This document shows positions 6,652 through 9,550 of a DNA stretch of 9,550 nt, piece after piece (positions within the stretch are counted from its first letter, which is position 1; every line of letters starts with the position of its first letter). A program made the translations under genes and the position numbers. The stretch is from an uncultured Sphingobacteriales bacterium (GTDB lineage: Bacteria > Bacteroidota > Bacteroidia > Chitinophagales > Chitinophagaceae), in assembly GCA_946887085.1 (NCBI GenBank), contig CAMPKG010000113.1:1-9550 (forward strand). Direction: 5' to 3'. The notes beneath the pieces are model-generated. The model was not told where the DNA came from. It ran no database searches and saw only the letters and a list, made by a program, of their open reading frames with translations.

Positions 6652-6655
6652 ATGA
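6548..6655 (+). pseudogene. Orphan C-terminal reading frame, possible gene remnant
   Basis: An open frame after TGA at 6545-6547 reads LLPKQRKGQLLRDK then QAAVKDAEKKKPAK and stops at TGA 6653-6655, overlapping the ATG of the next gene as ATGA. The Lys/Ala-rich end looks like a real protein C-terminus, but only about 35 codons remain and there is no ATG or GTG at a sensible place (two TTG codons at 6569-6574). It may be the remaining tail of a lost upstream gene or chance. I cannot assign a function. Confidence 0.3.
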
Positions 6656-6879
6656 CTCGTAAAAAGCATGTAATACTATCCGCTATTTTACTCCTAATTA
6701 GTTCTACTGGAGTTAGTTACCTGTACATTAACGCGGACATTCTAAATAGTAAAACTGTTGGCATTGTGCTCACGGTTTGCGCATGGGTCTTTGCCTTATT
6801 TTTAATCTATTTTGTTACCTCACTTGTTTATTGGGTAGTGCCGGCTAAATGGCTACTTCGCTTTCGGGGTGACATGTAA
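6652..6879 (+). CDS. Small two-TM membrane protein, unknown function
   Basis: A 75-residue product with a positively charged N-terminus (MTRKKH) and two hydrophobic segments, about residues 7-26 (VILSAILLLISSTGVSYLYI) and 34-63 (TVGIVLTVCAWVFALFLIYF and following). It ends in a basic tail (AKWLLRFRGDM), and the positive-inside rule suggests both ends face the cytoplasm. I do not recognise a family. Its ATG overlaps the TGA of the preceding orphan frame, hinting at former or present translational coupling; no clear Shine-Dalgarno or -7 promoter element was found. It lies between the degenerate and the intact copy of the paaY 5' end, so it may have arrived or moved with that rearrangement. It could also be a decayed remainder of a larger membrane protein. 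Confidence 0.5.
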   Translation: MTRKKHVILSAILLLISSTGVSYLYINADILNSKTVGIVLTVCAWVFALFLIYFVTSLVYWVVPAKWLLRFRGDM

Positions 6880-6934
6880 TATAGTTGTCCTTCTGATCAG
6901 TCGCTGGGTTCTATTTTTCTTTTAACTTTAAAGT

Positions 6935-7537
6935 ATGTTCTACGAATTCAAAGGGTTTATTCCGGTGGTGCACCCAAGTGCTTTTGTGCATCCGCAGGCG
7001 GCGGTGACGGGCAATGTGATAATAGGGAAGGATGTGTATATAGGGCCGGGGGCTGCGCTGCGTGGAGACTGGGGTGGTATAGTGATAGAAGATGGCTGCA
7101 ACGTGCAGGAGAACTGCACGATACATATGTTCCCGGGGGTGACGGTGCTGCTGAAAGAGGGTGCGCATATAGGTCATGGTGCGATAGTGCACGGCGGTAC
7201 TGTAGGACGCAATGTGCTCGTCGGGATGAATGCGGTGATAATGGATGACGTAGAGATAGGTGATGAGTGTATAATAGGTGCGCTATCTTTTATAAATGCC
7301 AATACCAGGATACCTGCACGCTCGCTGGTGGTGGGTAACCCGGCGAAGATAATAAAGGAAGTGAGTGATGATATGATAGCCTGGAAGACGAAGGGGACGC
7401 GGCTATACCAGGCGCTGCCAAAGGACCTTTATGATACCCTGAAGCAGGTAGAACCGCTAAGGGAGATGCCTGCCGACCGACCGAGGCAGGAGAGCCTTTA
7501 TGAGACCTGGGAGAAAATAAAAAAACCCAGCCCCTAA
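6935..7537 (+). CDS. paaY: PaaY-like gamma-carbonic-anhydrase-fold hexapeptide protein
   Basis: A 200-residue left-handed beta-helix protein of the PaaY/CaiE branch of gamma-class carbonic anhydrases. PaaY is a thioesterase linked to phenylacetate catabolism that removes CoA from dead-end intermediates. Hexapeptide repeats run from about residue 22 to 130 (AVTGNVIIGKDVYIGPGAAL and onward). Conserved active-site positions of the fold are visible: R43 and D45 in ALRGDWG, Q58 in NVQENC, and three candidate zinc ligands, His64 (TIHMFPG), His81 and His86 (HIGHGAIVHG). The C-terminal DDMIAWKTKGTRLYQ and QVEPLREMPADRP segments are characteristic of PaaY/CaiE rather than of generic acetyltransferases. 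Start context is ATG at 6935 preceded by CTTTAAAGT. No other phenylacetate genes are in the window except possibly the unlinked enoyl-CoA hydratase, so the physiological substrate is uncertain and plain carbonic anhydrase activity is possible. Ile codons are strikingly often ATA. Confidence 0.88.
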   Translation: MFYEFKGFIPVVHPSAFVHPQAAVTGNVIIGKDVYIGPGAALRGDWGGIVIEDGCNVQENCTIHMFPGVTVLLKEGAHIGHGAIVHGGTVGRNVLVGMNAVIMDDVEIGDECIIGALSFINANTRIPARSLVVGNPAKIIKEVSDDMIAWKTKGTRLYQALPKDLYDTLKQVEPLREMPADRPRQESLYETWEKIKKPSP

Positions 7538-7545
7538 GGGGGCTT
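7517..7545. terminator. Hairpin overlapping the end of the paaY-like gene
   Basis: AGCCCC (7529-7534) pairs with GGGGCT (7539-7544) around a TAAG loop that contains the paaY stop codon. On the plus strand the following T tract is poor (TATTTCC). On the minus strand the hairpin is followed by GGGTTTTTTT and more T, an excellent terminator. It would stop transcripts entering from the ArsR side before they run into paaY antisense, and may weakly end paaY itself. Confidence 0.6.
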
Positions 7546-7580
7546 ATTTCCGAATACAATATCTGTGTTGGTTGCAAGAA

Positions 7581-7668
7581 CGGGCCGTGAGATTGCCACG
7601 CCGCTTCAGCTATTATTTCTTACTTCAGCTTTGGCTTCGTATTGCGGCTCGCAATGACGACCGGGGAG
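7581..7668. repeat. Dispersed palindromic repeat of the GTCATTGCGAG...GCAATCTC type
   Basis: Two imperfect inverted arms, GAGATTGCCACGCCGC (7589-7604) and GCGGCTCGCAATGACG (7644-7659), enclose about 39 bp holding two copies of CTTCAGCT (7604-7611 and 7623-7630). The flanking CGGGCC and CCGGGG also partly match as inverted repeat. The arm consensus resembles an intergenic palindromic repeat that I recall from many unrelated bacterial genomes. It lies in the convergent gap between the paaY-like and ArsR genes. Confidence 0.6.
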
Positions 7669-7675
7669 GTAAATT

Positions 7676-7716
7676 AAAAGTCCCCCTTGGCGGAGCCGAG
7701 GGGGACAAGTTTTTAA
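7676..7716. terminator. Strong bidirectional terminator between convergent genes
   Basis: A 12-bp stem, GTCCCCCTTGGC (7680-7691) with GCCGAGGGGGAC (7695-7706), has a GGA loop. It contains one G-T wobble when read on plus. It is flanked by AAAA on the left and TTTTT on the right, so each strand has hairpin plus T tract (AAGTTTTTAAAATT on plus, TTTTAATTT on minus). It lies 142 bp beyond the paaY stop and 50 bp beyond the ArsR-gene stop, as expected for a shared terminator. Confidence 0.88.
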
Positions 7717-7755
7717 AATTGGGTAATCCGAAATTTTATTAACTAACGATTACAA

Positions 7756-8124
7756 TTAGTTGTTAGAATCATCAGAGTTAACCAGTTCGTTGACGAACTT
7801 AGCAACAGATGCGATGCGAGCGTGGTTAAGAGCGTAGTGGATGAATTTACCATCACGTTCAGTGATCACGATGTTCGCACGGCGCAGGATAGCCAGGTGC
7901 TGAGAAGCTACTGACTGCTCCAGGCGCAGTTTCACGTAAATATCTGTTACGTTCATACGTTTGTTTTCTTCCAGCAGCTTAACGATCTGCTGACGTAATT
8001 TGTGGTTGATGGCCCTTAAGGTCATTGCTGCGCTCTTCACTGCCATGTAATCCAATTTGATCTGTTCGTTAGACCCTTCATCTTTGCGAATAACCAGCGT
8101 GTTAGCTGACATAGTCGTTTCCAT
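7756..8124 (-). CDS. ArsR-family winged-helix transcriptional regulator
   Basis: A 122-residue DNA-binding protein (or 118 if the second Met, at 8112, is used). After a 25-residue leader the ArsR-type fold begins: AAMTLRAINHKLRQQIVKLL (32-51) is the helix preceding the HTH; VTDIYVKLRLEQSVASQHLA (59-78) is the HTH with recognition helix around EQSVASQHLAILR; and ITERDGKFIHYALN (87-100) is the beta-wing. The protein contains no cysteine, so the classic ELCVCDL metal site is absent, and the signal it senses is unknown. The high density of Gln/Asn and the short acidic C-terminus (NSDDSNN) are unremarkable. It stands alone, with its own promoter about 90-120 bp upstream, an overlapping palindrome that could be an autoregulatory operator, and a terminator behind it. 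Confidence 0.92.
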   Translation of the reverse strand: METTMSANTLVIRKDEGSNEQIKLDYMAVKSAAMTLRAINHKLRQQIVKLLEENKRMNVTDIYVKLRLEQSVASQHLAILRRANIVITERDGKFIHYALNHARIASVAKFVNELVNSDDSNN

Positions 8125-8212
8125 TTACTTTTAAATTTTACAGCGGTTAATTAATAGATTTTTGCTTATTTACTTACATCCAATCGAAAAACGTCCTTTA
8201 TTTCCGACTTTG

Positions 8213-8243
8213 CAAACATACATAACTGTTAAATATGAACCAA
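8213..8243 (-). promoter_or_regulatory. Promoter of the ArsR-family gene
   Basis: The minus strand carries TATGTTTG (8220-8213), an exact match to the Bacteroidota -7 element TAnnTTTG. A TTG (8243-8241) lies 20 bp upstream at the expected -33 position. Transcription should start near 8205, giving a leader of about 80 nt before the ATG at 8124. The remaining part of the 188-bp region between the ArsR gene and tsaB is AT-rich, without another gene. Confidence 0.7.
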
Positions 8244-8265
8244 ATCAAAGTGACTTTGTTGTGTT
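8238..8265. promoter_or_regulatory. Palindrome overlapping the -33 element, candidate ArsR operator
   Basis: The core CAAAGT-G-ACTTTG (8246-8258) is a perfect odd palindrome. Beyond it, AACCAAAT on the left and TTGTGTT on the right continue as an imperfect inverted repeat. It overlaps the TTG of the -33 element, where a dimeric winged-helix repressor would block RNA polymerase. The role is inferred from position only. Confidence 0.4.
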
Positions 8266-8312
8266 AAAATCCAGTTAAAATGGCAAAAAAAATGATACAA
8301 AAACAATTGTAA

Positions 8313-8993
8313 CTAACTGTCTTTGTTTGACTTATGCGTGTAAACTTGTTTTAAATAAAAAGGTTCTGCCAAAGCTAAATTGACAGTTCTGTTACACTTA
8401 AGTTCGTTGAACGCATAAGAGGCCCATGCATTTATGTCCAATATTTCATCAGAAACTATATATGAATTATTGTTTAGTAAAAATGTATGTTTTTCAGGGG
8501 TAATATCACCTACAATTAATATGTTTTTCTTTTCGATTAGTTTGCATTCAAGGTCTTCGGCGAAAATATGTGCCGGTTTTTCCAGTTCGTTCATCTCTCT
8601 ATCATAGGCGGCAAGGAAATATTCGTTTTCACGGGCTGTGAGTACAGCAAAATAAATATCAGCAGAAGAATGCCGTTGCAGAGACTGGTATGCGAGGAGA
8701 GTGAGCTTATTATGCGCCATTAATGGCATATCAGAAACATAGCATAGCGCCTTAGCAGTCGCCATTCCAATACGTAGTCCCGTATACGAACCCGGTCCGG
8801 CGCAGACTGCGACCGCACTCAGATTTGCGATCGTGATACCAGTCTCTGCCAATACTTCTTCTATCAGTAAGTTTATGGAAGTCGCCTGGTTCCGACTGTC
8901 AGCAATAGTTTTAGATGCCAATACCTTAGCCTCAGCGGAGATCGCTACTAGTCCTGAGTCGGCAGAAGTATCAATATGTAAGAGGTATTGCAT
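8313..8993 (-). CDS. tsaB: tRNA threonylcarbamoyladenosine biosynthesis protein TsaB
   Basis: TsaB is the ASKHA-fold partner of TsaD, needed with TsaE and TsaC to make N6-threonylcarbamoyladenosine at A37 of ANN-reading tRNAs. With ATG at 8993 the protein is 226 residues, the family's usual size. The N-terminal ATPase-like strand is MQYLLHIDTSADSGLVAIS, and the hallmark AGPGSYTGLRIGMATAKAL lies at residues 65-83. NLALAEPFYLKQVY near the C-terminus also matches TsaB. The frame is open back to an ATG at 9077, but that would add 28 residues overlapping the divergent ridA gene, so 8993 is preferred. It is more AT-rich than its neighbours. The upstream 41-bp gap is shared with ridA, and a -7-like TACTTTTG (9011-9004) lies so close that the leader would be only a few bases. 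Confidence 0.95.
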   Translation of the reverse strand: MQYLLHIDTSADSGLVAISAEAKVLASKTIADSRNQATSINLLIEEVLAETGITIANLSAVAVCAGPGSYTGLRIGMATAKALCYVSDMPLMAHNKLTLLAYQSLQRHSSADIYFAVLTARENEYFLAAYDREMNELEKPAHIFAEDLECKLIEKKNILIVGDITPEKHTFLLNNNSYIVSDEILDINAWASYAFNELKCNRTVNLALAEPFYLKQVYTHKSNKDS

Positions 8994-9003
8994 GAACAGG
9001 GCG

Positions 9004-9030
9004 CAAAAGTACGCAGGCTTATTATTTTTG
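9004..9030. promoter_or_regulatory. Back-to-back -7 elements in the tsaB-ridA divergent gap
   Basis: TACTTTTG on the minus strand (9011-9004) and TATTTTTG on the plus strand (9023-9030) both match TAnnTTTG exactly and point away from each other toward tsaB and ridA. Each lies within about 10 bp of its start codon, implying very short or leaderless transcripts. No TTG is seen at the -33 distance on either side, so the assignment is tentative. Confidence 0.45.
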
Positions 9031-9034
9031 CCGC

Positions 9035-9421
9035 ATGGAAAAGAAAATAATAAAGACAGATAAGGCGCCTTCGCCAATAGGACCTTATAACCAGGGAGTG
9101 CAGGCTGGCAATATGCTATTCGTGTCAGGACAAATAGCTATAGACCCCGCAACGGGTGAACTATTGCAGGGAGATATACAGGCAGAAACAAGGCTTGTGA
9201 TGGAAAACCTGAGAGCTATACTGGCAGAAGCAGGAACGGACTTCAGCAAGGTGATAAAAAGCACCATCTTCCTGATGGATATGGGACAGTTTGTACAGGT
9301 GAATGAAGTATACGGCTCTTATTTTGATAATGCCACAGCACCAGCCAGGGAAACAGTCCAGGTATCGGGATTGCCCAGGGGAGTACAAGTGGAGATAAGC
9401 GTAGTTTGTTTAGTTGACTAG
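9035..9421 (+). CDS. ridA: RidA family 2-iminobutanoate/2-iminopropanoate deaminase
   Basis: RidA (YjgF/YER057c/UK114) hydrolyses reactive enamine/imine intermediates released by PLP enzymes such as threonine dehydratase, protecting other PLP enzymes; it works as a cytoplasmic trimer. The 128-residue protein has the full archetype. KAPSPIGPYNQGVQAGNMLF (10-29) and FVSGQIAIDPATGELLQGDI (29-48) lead in, with DFSKVIKSTIFLMDMGQF in the middle. PARETVQVSGLPRGVQVEIS at 103-122 contains the carboxylate-binding Arg105 and Glu120 that mark true RidA. The ATG at 9035 gives the standard N-terminus (MEKKIIKTDKAPSP). It is divergent from tsaB. No terminator separates it from the repeat array starting about 20 bp after the stop, although the repeats themselves form hairpins. 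Confidence 0.96.
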   Translation: MEKKIIKTDKAPSPIGPYNQGVQAGNMLFVSGQIAIDPATGELLQGDIQAETRLVMENLRAILAEAGTDFSKVIKSTIFLMDMGQFVQVNEVYGSYFDNATAPARETVQVSGLPRGVQVEISVVCLVD

Positions 9422-9442
9422 TAGAGTGGTGGACCAGTTATT

Positions 9443-9550
9443 ATGACGTGTCTGACACCTTAGAGGTGTTCTGACACTATCTGAAATGCTGTTACTATGA
9501 CGTGTCTGACACCTTAGAGGTGTACTGACACTATCTGAAATGACGTGTCT
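9443..9550. repeat. Tandem 43-bp hairpin-forming repeats, array continues past window
   Basis: Two nearly identical 43-bp units (9443-9485 and 9497-9539) differ at one base (T at 9470, A at 9524). A third unit begins at 9540 and is cut by the window edge. An 11-bp ATGCTGTTACT (9486-9496) separates units 1 and 2, whereas units 2 and 3 abut directly. Each unit folds into an imperfect hairpin: GTGTC pairs with GACAC outside, and ACACCT pairs with AGGTGT around a TAG loop, with a small internal loop (TG opposite TCT or ACT). There is no unique spacer between units, so it is not a CRISPR. It begins 21 bp after the ridA stop. Confidence 0.85.

Noticed and set aside
8994..9077. Longer TsaB start with 28 extra residues
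   Set aside because: The extension would cover the whole divergent gap and the ridA start, and its sequence is unlike a TsaB N-terminus. MQYLLHIDTS at 8993 is the family's usual beginning.
9443..9550. CRISPR array
   Set aside because: Units abut or are split by a short partial repeat, with no unique spacers; the unit is a hairpin repeat of 43 bp and no cas genes are near.

Overview
The window looks like chromosomal core sequence from a Bacteroidota bacterium, most plausibly of the Chitinophagales/Chitinophagaceae type. The signs are the N-terminal third of SprA, the giant outer-membrane protein of the type IX secretion (T9SS)/gliding apparatus, placed just behind ruvA; several upstream sequences matching the Bacteroidota -7 promoter element TAnnTTTG; and a split, B12-binding methylmalonyl-CoA mutase subunit. 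No rRNA, tRNA, transposase, phage gene or CRISPR array was seen. The genus call is inference from protein style, not from a marker gene.

Left part (1-5316) is entirely on the minus strand. Reading with transcription, it runs: a small Cys-rich lipoprotein gene (5316-5050) closed by a hairpin terminator; the B12-binding mutase subunit (4954-4535); an enoyl-CoA hydratase (4483-3704); an outer-membrane beta-barrel protein of PorG/DUF6089 style (3671-2700), closed by an 11-bp-stem terminator; then ruvA (2548-1970) and sprA (start at a TTG codon at 1955, running off the window). The mutase subunit and hydratase fit acyl-CoA (propionate/fatty acid/branched-chain) metabolism. SprA and perhaps the PorG-like barrel are T9SS envelope parts.

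Middle part (5461-7537) is on the plus strand: rpmH (L34, too short for many ORF cut-offs), rnpA (RNase P protein) and yidD, the classic rpmH-rnpA-yidD cluster. The only reading frame that contains the complete conserved RnpA N-terminus has no ATG, GTG or TTG; an ATT codon at 5676 is the best start. After yidD lies about 370 bp of apparently decayed DNA. It carries a degenerate copy of the 5' end of the paaY-like gene found 536 bp further on and an orphan C-terminal reading frame, which overlaps the start of a two-TM small membrane protein. Then comes an intact PaaY-like gamma-carbonic-anhydrase-fold protein (6935-7537).

Right part: a convergent intergenic region (7538-7755) with a dispersed palindromic repeat and a strong bidirectional terminator; an ArsR-type winged-helix regulator (8124-7756) with a recognisable promoter and an overlapping palindromic candidate operator; tsaB (t6A tRNA modification, 8993-8313); and, divergently across a 41-bp gap with two interleaved -7 elements, ridA (9035-9421). 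The window ends inside a tandem array of 43-bp hairpin-forming repeats.

I did not find a clear new multi-gene system. The most interesting items are the non-canonical rnpA start, the partial paaY duplication flanking an unknown membrane protein, the hairpin repeat array at the right edge, and the putative autoregulatory operator of the ArsR gene.
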